Shown here in pieces: positions 1-13,151 of a stretch of 64,000 nt of DNA. The DNA is taken from contig NC_063151.1 of the NCBI RefSeq assembly GCF_020921035.1, positions 31,192,934-31,256,933 of the forward strand. Reading direction: 5' to 3'. The notes below the pieces were generated by a model that saw only the letters and a list, made by a program, of their open reading frames with translations, made no database searches and was not told where the DNA came from. Position numbers and translations under genes: made by a program. Position 1 is the first letter of the stretch; every line of letters begins with the position of its first letter. The DNA comes from Rhodamnia argentea. Lineage: Eukaryota; Streptophyta; Magnoliopsida; Myrtales; Myrtaceae.

Positions 1-2337
1 TATTCCCTGCCGAACATGTTGTGAACCGATTGAAGCTCACTAAAAGAAGGCCAAAGGAAACATTGAAGCTCCTGAAAAGAAGGCCATCAAAGGTCTCATT
101 TTTTGAAACTGCTTAGTTATCGACAATGATGAGGCAATTATCCTGAACTTGCTTCCCTCCAAAATCTTTGATTGTGCCTTTATCATTTGCCTGATATGCA
201 AGAAGCCTTCTAAATTTTCTTCTAAATCAACCAAACCTGATTGGTTTATTATGCTTGGGTTCTAACTTTTACATTGCATTTCCTGGACATATCTAACTGA
301 ATTCTGTACTTTAGGAAATTTTGCCTATATTGTCTCCTCGCCTTGGAGTGGAGCTCATCCAAAAGAAGATAGCCGCTGCACTGAAACAATGAGATTTGCT
401 AATACTCCATTTATGGAGACTTGAGTATCGAATGCACAATTTGTTTCACAGGTCTTATTCCTTTGCTGATCCTTAATCATGCTTAATTTCTGTGCCTTCG
501 CCCCTCGACAAAGTGGTAAAAATTTTAACGTTGGTTCCCTTAATTGTTATTCAGTTCTTAATCCTTATACTCCTTCCCCTAGTGTCCATTATGTTAGATT
601 TCACAACATATTCTTGCTGGGTCAAAATTTCAGTCTGAAGATGTTTTGTTTCCGTACTTTAATCCTGGTACTTTTTAGGCGTGTTGCCCCCTGCCAATGC
701 AGGAAGGCACTCATACCTCTCGCATAAACAGCATGTAAGTCAAATAGAATGGCGGACGACTATCCTGTGAATTGTACTTTTTACTCTGTAGGATTCTTTG
801 CGAAGGCTTCTGTCTCCGCATCCTGTACTCCTGTCTTAGATCGCCCCCAAAATAAGAAGAGTAGCACATTGAAACAATGACCAGCTTTCTTTCGTCCTCC
901 TATCATTTCCTTTCACAGTTTTAAGTTCAGCACAAGTAATTTCATGTCATCGACGTACGAAAGGCCCCAACGGTGCGAGAATTCTCACTCTCCACTGAGT
1001 TGGGGTATTGCAATTTAGATGGCCTAGGGTTTTCTCTTTTGGGAAAAGTGTCGCGTGGACTTGGCGCACTCGCAGCCAGTGGATTTGGTGGGATTTCCAC
1101 TGTGAATGGTGATCAATGGCTATAATTGTCCCGGTTCATTTAAATAAAGATCTAGGCAGGGTTTTGCCTTGTTTTTCTTGTCGTGTATAATTCGCCTTGC
1201 TTTTAGCTCCTCGAGTTTTTAGGCCAACACAGAAAGTCCCTCCGAAAACCAACACTGAAGCTTGTGTCCATCACAGGTTGAGAGACAGCATCAGTCATCA
1301 CAACAATTACCAACGTCGATAGCGGCGGTCCAGCATGATTGACTAACATCGATATCGTCCTTTTGACCAAAAAGTGGAATCCATTGTCCTTTTCACCGCC
1401 TTTTTATCTTTCTTCATTCATACTTTACACTCGAGGAGAACACCTCATTCGACTGGTTAAAAGAAGAAGCATTGGTCGTGTTAACACAACATAATTTCCT
1501 TTGGGCTAAGTCACAAGAAATCAATTACTTGCAAATTTACCGGTCAACAGTGCAAATTGTCTGTCCTCCCCTTATTGGATCTTGAAGCCGGAACTCGATA
1601 TGGTGTTAGGGAGTTGGCCTCAATGACACTTTTGGCATAGCTTCGAGAAAAATTAACGGCTTCTTCTATGCCAAAAAATGTTACTGTCCTACTTTTTTGG
1701 ATCATATTTTCTAGAGACTATTCAATCAATTATCAAAGCAAAGCAAAAGAAAGGTAGATGCTTTGCTTGTAGGTCTGAAACACTATATGATGCATACAAC
1801 ACTCATTTTTCGTGAAAAGTGAGGCCTTTCTTCAATTCTTATCTTCTCTCATGTCATCATCTTCTCCTTTATGCTGAAATGTTGTGCTTGTAGCTAGATA
1901 TGTCAAACAAGTGGGTTGGGACATAAATGGTCCAACAAAAAATGACTCATTTATTGCAATGCGAATTAATTGGCCCACATCCGCCCTGCCCCGACCCGAT
2001 CTATGTTCCTAAAAACTTTCATATTAATCCAATCGAGGAAAATTCATACTCAAGACTAAGGTGAAAGAAAGAATAATTGAGTGCAATGTTGAATGAGGAC
2101 AAGAGGGAACGAAGAGAGAGTCATGGAGTATGAGTTGGGTATAAGTAAGTTGTAAACACATTCCCACTTAACACATATTTTATATTTAAACACATTTATA
2201 ACAACTCATCCCATAAAATATAGATTAAGAAATGGGTTTAAGACTCATTTTGACAAGTCTAATTATAGCACCTGCTCTTACTTTATATCTCTGCCCGTAT
2301 TTAATGTTGGTCTTTGTATTTCTATTTCTCATGCATG
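1..2337. other. Gene-poor left edge with a possible terminal exon
   Basis: No complete gene is visible here. Near the left edge, about 20-100, there is a short imperfect tandem duplication in which a segment starting ttgaagctc and ending gaaggcc occurs twice. At 315-392 there is an exon-like piece, listed separately. The rest is AT-rich with short open frames that show no family resemblance and no consistent codon pattern. The spacer ends where a solo LTR begins at 2338. Confidence 0.4.
315..392 (+). CDS. Possible 3'-terminal exon of a gene starting left of the window
   Basis: An acceptor-like pyrimidine stretch ending in tttag at about 314 is followed by 25 codons and a TGA. The peptide runs EILPILSPRLGVELIQ and then KKIAAALKQ. 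It is an amphipathic, lysine- and alanine-rich tail of a kind often seen at protein ends. No upstream exon of the same gene can be linked with confidence. A frame at about 2-113 on the same strand, also lysine/arginine-rich, could be an earlier exon, but its own stop codon lies before this one. I do not recognise the family, and chance is a real alternative. Confidence 0.22.
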   Translation, partial: EILPILSPRLGVELIQKKIAAALKQ

Positions 2338-3652
2338 TGTCACGGGCCGACAATTGAGGGTTGATTCGCGCGATGACTTAGGCTTCTTTTGTATCGTTGG
2401 AGCACCTAAGCCAAGCCTTTTCTCATTGATTCACCCGGATTCTCTTAGAGAGAGAAGAGTTCTTAGATAAAGAGACTCTAAGAGCCCGCATGGTAACCAT
2501 TCTCATTCTCTGATTCTTATCCCAGAACAGTAAAAAATGAGAATACTGTTTGGTAACGTAAATAATTCTGATTCTGATTCTGTTCCCGGAATCGGTTTTG
2601 GAGAATCGGAATCAGTTTTAGAGTAAAATCCAGAAGCAAAAAAAAGTTGCTTACGGAAAAAGAATGACTTTTGAAAATAGCAAACGGAATCAAGTCTCAC
2701 ATCTCTAACTTTTTCCTTGTAATTTTCTTGTCATTTTTTCCCCTCTACCTAATAAAAATAAAATAAAATAAAAATAAAAAATAATTTTTTTAAAAAATAA
2801 CAAAAATTTTAGAAAATCCTAAAAAAATAGAAAAAGCTTAGATTATGCTAGTTTGACCTTATTTTCATAAAGTTGGGCCTAAATTTCATAGATTTCACTC
2901 TCCTATAAAGAATATTGCAGAGGATGAGGGCATTCAACATGCATACTGGTAGCCGTGCGTTACAAGATATTTCTATGTATTTAGAAAACGGAACATTAAA
3001 GAACTTTAAACATCATGTATTAAAATTTGTATTTCATTCATGACATGCTTTAAAATAATGTATTTTAAATTATTTGAGTGTGCATTGAAAATTAGTCTTT
3101 AATTTATGATGAAATTTTATAAATTAACTGCATAGTTATTTGACTTAAATGAAAAAAATAGGGAAAGAATCATTTTTTTGAAACATAAATTTTGTGCGGT
3201 TATCAAACACGTTCTGATTTTCTAAAATTCATTCAAGAACATAATCAAAAAATTCATTTGAACCGGAATTAGTTTTTTCGGATCGGAATGAGAATCGGAG
3301 AATGAGAATGGTTACCATGCAGGCCCTAAAAGGAACTTCTTTATTATTTCATTTGTGAATGATCAAATGAGAATGAAGACTCCCTTTTATACAGTGGATG
3401 GCCTCTGATTACAGCCGTTGATCTCTATCTCATCCAATAGCTAAGATCGTATCTCCCATCTACCTAACCATCGACAATAAATAGGAAGCTTTTAGAGATA
3501 GGGATAATTACAATATCGCCGGCCCTTGAGAATATTCTGGAGAGTCCTAGAGAACTGTAGGAAACTCTCGATTGCCAAGACATAGCAAGTCTTGAGGATC
3601 TTCTCGGCCATATGATTGATTCGTCGGGCTGCGAAAACATCGGCCCGTTACA
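2338..3652 (-). mobile_element. Solo LTR of a retrotransposon, interrupted by a MITE
   Basis: Read on the minus strand, the element begins TGTAACGGGCCGA and ends TCGGCCCGTGACA, so it has TG...CA ends with a short inverted repeat. A TATAAAAGG box lies at about 3384-3392 (minus strand). CATG directly flanks both ends (2334-2337 and 3653-3656), compatible with a 4-bp target duplication; the flanks are CATGCATG on both sides, so 8 bp is also possible. About 470 bp remain after removing the inserted MITE at 2482-3326. No internal retroviral-type genes are nearby, so this is a solo LTR. A hAT-like DNA element with 8-bp duplications is the alternative, but the promoter-like interior favours an LTR. 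Confidence 0.6.
2482..3326. mobile_element. PIF/Harbinger-like MITE (845 bp) nested in the solo LTR
   Basis: The two ends are inverted copies of each other over about 28 bp: left GAGCCCGCATGGTAACC..., right (reverse complement) GGGCCTGCATGGTAACC.... A TAA trinucleotide flanks each side (2479-2481 and 3327-3329), the target duplication typical of the PIF/Harbinger (Tourist) superfamily. The interior is AT-rich without a transposase frame, so it is non-autonomous. Removing it rejoins the surrounding LTR, so it inserted after the LTR. A related element with similar ends lies at 41469-42377. Confidence 0.75.
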
Positions 3653-4935
3653 CATGCATGTAGCATATATACGCAAGTCAAACTTGCTTTATGATACCTC
3701 ACTTGCAAGTCTCGATCATCCTAAAGGCATGCACATATCATTTTGACCCGAAACCTTTTCTGCTTTTGACCCCCCTTTCCCTGCTTTGTCATAAGATGAC
3801 ACAGCCGATGATATTGTTTGTCTTTTAAAAGGATCGTTCTCTACATTGTTTTCTAGGATTAATTCGAGAAGATAATCAGAAGTTCTTAATTAATCACCAA
3901 TCAAATCCAATCTGTCCTCCTAATTTTCTAGCTTTTGCAATTGCATCTCTAAAAGTTGGGTAGGAGGTTAGTTGCATCTTTGCACGATTGATCTCGTTTT
4001 CATGGCAATCGATCAACTTTTGCAACTAGACTGGTCCCCTTCCCCCACATTTGGTGGAGCATGCATTTTTATTTCGTCAATAGGAACTTTTGGAATAAAA
4101 TTCATGAGCAATTTGACATCTCTACGAGATTATTACTATACATCTCAGAGGACTCCCGTGCATGCACACATGCAAAATAAGAAGTGAGGATTGATTTCTT
4201 TTCAATCATTCATGCCGTATTTTAATGGAATTTTTTTTTATCAGGATGGGGAAAAAGGCACGACATACGATTCCACACCTTTGTTTTTCAACCATCATCG
4301 ACGCTCGGTCCATATAGAGTACACTGATATGATGTTATGTTGGCATGTGCCGGCACATATACGAGGCTTTGCTGACAGGATTTGCTTAGTTTATTACAGT
4401 CGTCGTTATTTTTAGATTGATTCGTTCTGAAGTTCATTAAATATGAGTGACAGATAAATCTCCCTAAGGAGTCACATGTGTCATGCATCAAAGAACACGT
4501 GCACATCGAAAGACAAATACACTATTCGATGGACATGTATTACGTTAAACCAAACTCCATTATCTGTGTTTTGGCAAAAGGCATAAAAAAACTCCATTAT
4601 CGATGTTCATGGGCATATATTATTACCTTAGGATACCCTTTTGCGTAAAAAGGACAATTCAATCATTCCATTTGGGGGAAAACGGAATTACTCTTGCTCA
4701 CTCCTAGGAGTGAGCACGGTTCTAGAGTGAAATCGGAAATCAGATAATAGGATCGATGGGAACCGGTTTAATTTCAAGTTTTAGGGTATGCAAGTAGGTT
4801 CCGGGTTCTAAAAATCGAGAAACCTGTTTCGACATGAAGGTTTCGGTTTTCAAGTAGATGTAATTTGGAACTTGAAACTTGAAACAAGTTTTTATGTTTT
4901 TCTTAATCTAAGTTTTCGCGCTATCTCGTTGTATT
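3653..4935. other. Intergenic spacer
   Basis: No gene is supported. Short open frames of about 70 codons occur on both strands around 3972-4506 but overlap one another and match no family. From about 4700 the sequence is rich in GGTTC/GAAACC words that reappear at 5610-5730 on the far side of the MITE at 4946-5405, so this may be an older repeat split by that insertion. Confidence 0.4.
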
Positions 4936-4945
4936 CCATGGCATT

Positions 4946-5405
4946 GGAAAAATTACCATAAAAGTCATAAACCTTTTTTTCATTTTTGTCAATTCATTCA
5001 TTCTGGCAAAGTTTGGCCAAGTGGCCAATTTTTAATAGTTTTTAAATATTTTTTAATACTTCATATATATTTATTCTCCTCTTCTTCTTCCTCCTCTAGT
5101 CCACGAGGGAGAGCCTCGCCGGGGGCGAGCAACGCTCACCCACGCCGGTGGCTGGTAGGGGCAAGCTTCGCCAGCCAAAGTAGAAAGAAGAAGAAGAAAA
5201 AAGAAAAAGAATTCAATAATTAAAAAAAATGGAAATATTTAAAGTTGGCCACGTTGACGCTGGGTCGTGCCACGTCAGCATTAGCTGCGCCAAGTCAGCG
5301 ATTTTAGGCCAAAATTGGTTGAAAGGACTGAATTGACATAAACACAAAAGGTTTAATGTTGAATTGACATAATTACAATATATTTATGATTTTTTGATAA
5401 TTTTC
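4946..5405. mobile_element. Mutator-like MITE, family A copy 1 (460 bp)
   Basis: The left end reads GGAAAAATTACCATAAAAGT and the right end, reverse-complemented, GAAAATTATCAAAAAATCAT. It is flanked by a near-perfect 10-bp duplication, CCATGGCATT (4936-4945) and CCATGGCGTT (5406-5415), the size expected of Mutator-like elements. AT-rich arms surround a GC-rich core at about 5096-5180 containing GCCTCGCC and GGGGCGAGC words. There is no transposase. Related copies are at about 42449, 49713 and 52374. Confidence 0.65.
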
Positions 5406-5415
5406 CCATGGCGTT

Positions 5416-8400
5416 CAATGATGAATGTGTAATATGGAATCACTAGTCCGAGCAACTATTTTCGGCAATATTTATGGTTGAGACTTTTATTTTGTTAATG
5501 TTGTATATTTTTCGTGTGTCTAAATATGAGTTATGGATAATAGGTTGTAAGAGAAAGTGGTGGTCATTAAAGGCGATGATTCACTGCAATCATTCTATAA
5601 AAATATACATGTGAAACCTTGGTAGATCTTGAAACCGTCCCTTGAAACCGACCCTTGAAACTATGACAAGGTAGGTTTCAAGTTTAAAAAAATGATAAAC
5701 TTGTTCTGAAGGTTAAGTTTTAGGTTCCAAATGAAACCTATATGCAATTTGAAGCTGCTCACCCCCACTCACTTCTATTGGCCTAGCTTACTAACATGTT
5801 CAAGTTTCTTTTCTTTTTCTTTTTTTAAGAAATGTTCGAGTTACTTAACATGCTTAATTTATGTGAGTTACCAAGTTATGCCGATGAGATTACTTACTAA
5901 TTTTATGATTTCAGCTTTTCAAATAACTTACCAACCAACCCTTATTCCAATTACAAATTTTATTAATGACTTCTAAATTGTTGTCGAAATAACCTAACTC
6001 TTGTGCGAAATTACCAACTTTTAACTCGCACAAAAGAAACCATCCGCTAAATACGCGCGACTCCGCAACTCTACTTGTCTAAGGATCCAACAACAATACG
6101 AGGCACACTTGAGGCAATTTTAGTAGGCAAAATCTGGTGGACTTTTAAGCATCCAACATCATGTACCGATTAGATTGCGAATTGAAGATGGGAACATGTT
6201 CCACCTATTGTCTGATTTGTTCATGCTGTGACGAGAGCCCAGAATATAGTATCGATGGGACACCAGCTTGGTGCGACATTGGTGTCATCTCCCGCTGGTA
6301 CTTATCTCAATCTCTCCAATCAAACCCCTCTTGCTTCTACGACTTCCCCCAATCTTCAATAAGAAAAAAAAATAATAAAAGGATGAAAATAGAAAGTTCT
6401 TCCGCGTTGAAAAAGAGAAATGCTCATTGAAATCGGTCCCATGGATCCTCCTCAGCAAGCATTGTCGATCATGGTGGGGATTGAAGGAATAGGGTTCCAA
6501 TTCTCTCCCCAACCACGCCCCAATTGAAACTTGCTCGATGGCCTCTACGTGTTCTACGGGTTTTGTGCAACCTGTCTCCAATTTGCGCTGACGACTTTTG
6601 TCAGCCTTTCTCTGTTATCCTGTTTATACTGTGGTATGACGTGACTTGTGTCAACCTTGATTTGACATTCCAATCCACCTCCTCCCGTGGTCGGAAAGAA
6701 AAAATCATTTCATGCAAAAAAGAAGTACATGACTTCAAAATAAAAATGTAAATTTAATAAAAAAAATAAATTTCGAAGTTAGTAAATTTGGTATAACATA
6801 TAGAGATTGTTCATTCCATAAAGATGGATCTATCATTGCATGAAAACATATTTGGATCTCACATCAACATCAGTAATGACCACATGCCGAGATTTCCCTA
6901 TCTAGTAGTTATTCAAAAGGCAATGTGCGTCTAGATTTAGCGTTCTTAATACTATCACCGTATCGAGACAAAAACAATACAAAGAGTACAAAAATGCCTT
7001 GTAAATCCTCGAACTATTGCTAAATCGGAATACAAAAGCACTTAACCTAGATCTAGCTCAAGATCCGGAGAGAAGACACGCCAAAGAGAAACTGGTTGAT
7101 CACAAAATACTTTCAGGTAAGACGACTGCTGAAGGCAGCAGCAAAGGAGCCTCATAGACTTGTGGAACGCTCGACCATATGGAGCAAACACCAGAGTCGA
7201 GGCGAGTGAGCAGATCTGGAAGAGCATATTCTTTCGAGGAGCTCGCTCTTCGAACTTCAAAGCTCACGGGACAAAACTCTCTACTTCCGCGGAGGAAGTC
7301 GACGTGGTTGGCCGCAAAATCACCGAAGAAGTCTTGAAAATGAGGAGATAGAGAGATAGGGAGACAGAGATGGAGAAGGAGAGGGGCGTCTTAAGAAGAA
7401 GAGAGGAAACCCCTAGGTTCTGGGATTTGAGAGTACCATTTCGCCCTAATTGCTAGAAGAAATTCCCCCTGCAGTAACTAATTGTTATACTAGTTTCGAG
7501 AAGTTGATGTAGCGATTTAAAGTTTGATATAAATCAAGTGACGAATTATCACTCCAGGTGCTCACCTCCGCGACTCTCGAAACTCTCCAATCGCTGCGAG
7601 TCGGACTAGTCGGGCGTTCATGCACACGATTTCCGTTGATGGGTGACATGGATGACAAGCAATGAACTTACACGATGATTAATGCCTTAATGGTCTTACC
7701 CACTAATCCTTTTTTTGATTGTTCAAGAAGTAGTTGATTTATCGACCACATAACTTGCCATGTAGCCATAGCTTTATTTATAAAATGGCATAACTTTTCT
7801 CAGGAGGAAATGGGAATCAGCCAACCCAGCTATAATTTCTCTTATTGGGATCCCAATTCGAAAAGCACCCACAAGGATTCGTGGCCTTTGTCCTCCCATG
7901 TGGTTTTAACTCGTACAGAAAAGAGAGACGAAGATCTAAGAATAACCATTATTTATTGACGTAGCAAATATACTAATCTTAACGAGCAGCGACTCGATTA
8001 TATCCGAACGGTTCCGAAGATGGCTACGACGACGTTGTGAATGGAGGGCAAGCATTAGATATTCTTTGTTTGGGGAGCTGCCAAATCCGATTTGATGTTT
8101 ATTCCATCTCGGGTCCGATCGAAATGCTTGAAATTGACATGGCCTAAGAGAGAGACAGAGGGGATACGCTTTGAGATGGGCCACGGCGATGTCTCGGTAG
8201 CGTAACTCAAGAGGAGAGTGCAAAGCCAGCTTTAGCTTTGGAAAAAAGAGAGTGACAAGGAATTATTCACTTCTGATGAGATAGCCGCCAGACTTCGCTT
8301 GTTGTCTTCCTTCTTTATACTTTGTTATCTTGCTTTTCCAATAGATTTTTAGTAGTGTTTGGAAAGAACAAGACTTCTTTGAAACGGATTGAGAAGATCA

Positions 8401-9878
8401 AGTAAGCTTTTTCTTAAAATGGGCTTTCGTGGTCTTATTATGTGAATGACTAGGAGGTTGTTACTACCCAAAATGGATTAATTTGATCATCCTCGTTCTA
8501 GCCAAAAAACTAACTCGCTTAATTCACTCGTGATGTATTGCTTACTGGTAGACACGAAAATCCCGCCATGATCTCGAATTATCAATATTGATATTATCGA
8601 TGGAAGAGGAAAAACAACCGTACATATATTGCGGTTGCAACATTATTCTATTACGTGTTTTGCGTTGTGTTGTTTGTGCGTGGCAAATGGCTAATGTTGC
8701 CTATAAATCTATATTATAGGCCAACATGGGCCACGTTTTCCCTTACCCTTTTCTTAAATTACTCTTCTGATTGGCGAGTATCATGAGATATTAGCTACAT
8801 TTTTATTAAGCTAGGTTTATTTGTGGGTGATGTTCATAGTTTTTAATTCACCAAACAGACGCATTATTAGTGAATTTCATCAAGAACGTGTAATTTTATT
8901 TTATTTTATTTTTCCTTGAAGTATGAGTCTTTAACTCGAGTCAATTACAAAGCAAGCAGTCGACAATACACACACATGTATGTATGTTAATCTTTAACTA
9001 ATAAGGCTGGTTGCATCTCCTGATGAAATGGAGCATGAGTAAGCATACCACGTAAATTCGCTCACATAAACTCTTATGCCTCATGTTTTCCACATGCGGC
9101 ATGTTTCTGTGGCATCGGAAGATGGTACTAAAGTGATCGTCTTTTCTCACTCGATTAAGGTCGAAATTTTTCGTAAAAAATCCAGTAAGCTAATCCCCCC
9201 AAATCAAATACCATATTATATTCATTCACCATCCAATAGTACTTAGAAAATGGTGTCTACTGTTCTTATCCAAACACAACATGACCCTCGAATTTGCTTG
9301 CATCATGTGAAAGCACCAAGCTTTGCTGCCATTAGTGGGTCAATCTCCCCCACAAATCCCTTTGGTTTACAGGAGATGAATAGGATTGATATGGAGGCAT
9401 TTAGCTTACATCATACCTGTTAAGAGACCTACACGAATCCCACTCCTTTTTCGTGTCTTTTTGATTCTATGGCCAAAGGGGAAAGAGATTCTATGTGCTT
9501 GGGAAATGCGCGTTTCAAGCTCATGGGCAATGGAATCTCCAACCCGAGAGAGAGAGAGGGGGCGGGGGAAGAGAGAGATTAGGGAGAGTAAGTGCGATTC
9601 GACATGCATGGATGTTTCGTGAAAGAATCAAATATTGTTGTTTGCTTTTGATTTAGGAAATCTGATGAATCGAACTTTAAAAGTTTCGTCTAACCCAACT
9701 TATATGACATTGACAACGTTTAAAATGTTTTCTAAAATGTTATTGATTATGTTTGTTACGCGAAAGTTGTTTTTTTGGCTAATACCTATCCCAAAAAAAA
9801 AAAAAAAAAAGGAGGAGTGAGAGGGAGTGGTCTCTTGGACATGCATGGACAATGTGTGGGTGAGAAAAGGACTCTCCA
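5416..9878. other. Long intergenic spacer upstream of the WAT1-like gene
   Basis: No gene can be supported over this stretch. Several overlapping frames of 60-98 codons (around 6161-6751, 7042-7351 and 7936-8223) occur on opposite strands; none shows a domain, splice partner or consistent coding pattern. A run of about 18 A residues lies at about 9793-9810. The last few hundred bases are presumably the promoter of the WAT1-like gene. Confidence 0.4.
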
Positions 9879-9912
9879 CTCTCTCTCTCTCTCTCTCTTA
9901 CTTGTCTATAAG
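9879..9912 (+). promoter_or_regulatory. CT microsatellite and TATA-like box of the WAT1-like gene
   Basis: A (CT)n run at 9879-9898 is followed by a TCTATAAGA TATA-like box at 9905-9913, about 70 bp before the ATG at 9981. Spacing and order fit a plant core promoter with a pyrimidine patch and a short leader. The transcription start is inferred to be near 9940. Confidence 0.45.
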
Positions 9913-9980
9913 AAGGCCCGTGCTTCCAATTAAAGCATAAACTATATTACATACCTACACGGAGGAAGTAGTTCAGAGAG

Positions 9981-12320
9981 ATGGGAGAGATTGGGGCATT
10001 TTGGTCAGGGTTGAAGAGGGTGAAGCCATACTTGGCAATGGTGTCGTTGCAATTCGGCTACGCCGGGATGTACATAATCACCCTCGTCTCTCTCAACCAC
10101 GGCATGAACCACTACGTCTTGGCCGTGTACCGCCACGTCGTCGCTACCCTCGTCATCGCGCCTTTCGCCTTTGTCCTCGAAAGGTTCCTCTCTCTCTCTC
10201 TTTCTCTCAATCTCTGAGATCTGTACTTGCTCAAACATGTCAGACTCGCTTGTACTTGACTTCTGTTTGTGTGCTCTGCTCTTTGGTGGCAGGAAAATAA
10301 GGCCAAAGCTCACCCTCCCAATCTTCCTGAGGATAATGGCGCTTGGTTTCCTTGAGTAACGCTCTTCCCTTTCCCCACCCCCCATCACCCATAACCTTAA
10401 ACGAAAGCAAGAAAATAAAAAGCTGTGTTTTTGAAGTATCACACAACACCAGATGGACAGAAACACATCGCAGTGTTGAGTAACATGACATGAGATTGAA
10501 GTTCATGCGTTCCAACATTGATAGATGGCATTTAACTTCGTTAATCCGCATTTATCATCATCATGTTAGTTCATAACAACAGAAACCACGTTCGGCTTTC
10601 TTTCGGTTCTTGAGGGAGAAACACAGCGAGCTTTTCGGGGGATCTGATGCTTCCTCTTTTTCGTTTCCTAGGCCGGTGTTGGATCAGAACTTATATTACG
10701 TGGGGATGAAGTCGACGTCGGCAACTTTTGCTTCAGCAACCGTTAATGTCCTCCCGGCCATCACGTTCATCATGGCACTCGTCTTCAGGTATTATCGACA
10801 TTCTCAGCTATGCAAAAACGCTGCTGAGGAAAAATGAAAAAAACTGGACCGACTCGCGGTGGGTCCGACAGAGATCGTAGGTATCGATACATATCATAAT
10901 AAAACCAAGAATAGTATATGTCCATCGCTTTTTCTGTCGGGTGGATTATTTCAGCACATGTTCCGCCGATAACTAGTAGCTACTATGATACTGATAACTA
11001 GTGGATCATTGCATCACCCGGATCGGACTTTATGGAAGGCTCCGAGGAATAATACGGTTGTCGGGCAACGTGACTTGTTCATGTCGTAGCAAATGATAAG
11101 ATTAATAGGTCAAGTGAAGTGTGGTTCGATGCTTTTTTTTTTTTTTTTTTGAAGGTTAGAGAGGGTAAACGTAAAGAAGATTCAGAGCCTGGCTAAAGTG
11201 ATCGGGACAGCGGTGACTGTTGGCGGAGCAATGGTGATGACGCTGTACAAAGGCCCCATCGTCGACATTGTACGGTCGGGTGGAACAAGCCACCACCACG
11301 CAGGTGGCGGGACCGCCAACGGTTCGGCTGACCCACATTGGGTCACTGGCACGCTCATGCTCCTAGGCAGCTGCTGCGGTTGGTCCGGCTTCTTTATACT
11401 GCAGGTAACATTCACAAATTTTTATAGGTCATAGTACCAAATTCGTTTTTCAAGCAAAACGGAGCTATTCTGGACTTTACTCTTCACACCAAATGTGATC
11501 AAACGAGCTTAAGCTATATCAGAAAGTCCAAGAAAAAGTTGGCTCCTAAGTCACTTGCGATGTTTTGTGGTACAGTCGTTTACGTTGAAGAAGTACCCAG
11601 CAGAGCTCTCACTGACAGCACTCATATGCTTGATGGGAACCGTGGAAGGCGCAGCGGTGACGCTCGTAATGGAGCACGACATGAGCGTCTGGCAAATCGG
11701 CTGGGACTCTAGGCTGGTCGCCGCTGTGTATACCGTGAGTAAAAATGAACTCGATGCGTCGCTTGTCCTAAAAGTCACTTACCTTGTAAAACTCTTCACT
11801 AAAATGTTAAGAGTTCTTGGAAAATATTCTAGGGGGTGGTTTGCTCCGGGATAGCATATTACGTGCAAGGAGTAGTGATCAGGGAGAAAGGGCCAGTGTT
11901 CGTCACGTCTTTTAGCCCGCTTTGCATGATCATCACCGCCGCTCTCGGCGCCATTGTGTTAGCTGAGAAGATTCACCTTGGAAGGTACGAAAAACACCCA
12001 CCCCTTCATTACAATTTCTCCGATCAGGGTTTCGGCGTGTATAACGGAAATCGCAGTTACCGTGACTAATATTGTGTGTTCCCTCCCTTTGGTCCAGCAT
12101 CATCGGGGCAATTTTCATCGTGTTTGGTCTTTACACCGTGGCGTGGGGTAAGAGCAAAGACCATCGAGCTGAGTCGACGCCATTGATCCCAGATGAGAAA
12201 GTTTCGACCTCCGAATTGCCGATCACTGATGTTAGGTCGAGCAACGGAGAGCATAGAGTCTACAAACAAGTTGACATACCGACAATTCCGGGAAAAAATC
12301 ACCTCCAACAGGAGTCTTAA
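9981..12320 (+). CDS. WAT1-related (UMAMIT / nodulin MtN21, EamA) membrane transporter
   Basis: Seven exons join in phase: 9981-10183, 10293-10355, 10672-10788, 11155-11404, 11576-11734, 11833-11984, 12098-12320, giving 388 aa, the usual size for plant WAT1-related proteins. The N-terminus has the family signature (LQFGYAGMYIITLVSLNHGM, then YRHVVATLVIAPFAF), followed by LDQNLYYVGMKSTSATFASA and LPAITFIMALVFR. The second half carries KGPVFVTSFSPLCMIITA. About ten membrane helices in two EamA repeats are expected. The tail from about residue 330 is hydrophilic and cytosolic-looking. Family members are plasma-membrane or tonoplast exporters of amino acids or auxin; the substrate cannot be read from sequence. 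It is closest by impression to the At1g21890 subgroup, which fits the neighbouring genes. It converges on LEW1, with 0.8 kb between the stops. Confidence 0.93.
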
Positions 12321-13151
12321 TACTTCTGATATCACAAAATCTCATGTCGGATAATGTTTGCCTGTGCAACTCTCTCTCTCTCCCTCTCTCAACAAAAAAG
12401 GAATTCGAAATATGTAGCATTCAATGTGATCCTTTCTTTTTTCGTGTTTGAGCCTGGCATATAGAACCGGTAAACTAATGAAGATGATCTCTCGATTTTA
12501 TGTGGATTAATGTTCTTGGACCCGATGTATGTTTGATTCTAGCGAGAGAATCTGTTGGAAAGAGATCAAAACTTATTCACTCAACTGTGCCTGACAGTTA
12601 CCAGACACACAGAGAAATGTCAATGGATGACAAAAATTCGGTTCCCATTGGAAAAACTCCAAGATGTTGAAGCCCCATAATCATGATTCCAACTTTGATC
12701 AAGCTGACCACGAGGTAGGAGAATCGACTAGGTATTCTTCGCTGAGATTCCAGTATACATTCAGTGCTCGTACAGAATATGCCCATTCAATCTATGAATG
12801 TGGTGAAATAATGTCGTGCCCAATTATACATCGTCGCTCGCCTTGTCCAGATCTTCATCTTCTCGCAGGCGTCTCATTTACCTGTTGGAATAAGCAACGG
12901 AAAAATTGTCAGCCACCGGTCAACAACAGCAGCTTGAAAGTCCCACCAAGAAGTTATCTCACGATAGGAATCTTGAGTGGCAAAAAACAACGGAAATGAA
13001 CTTCATTAAGCAATTGAAACAGAGGTAACAGGACACTATAATCCACTTCAGATTAGACTGTCTTCAGTGCAAATGCGCATTCTCCTTTTTGTTTGGACAC
13101 AATAGACAAACCCCTTTTTATCTTTCGATATGGCAGTTTTCATTTTCAAGC

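Noticed and set aside
10005-10466. 153-codon minus-strand frame across WAT1 exons 1-2
   Set aside because: Antisense shadow of the real exons and CT-rich intron; low-complexity arginine/glutamate runs, no family match.
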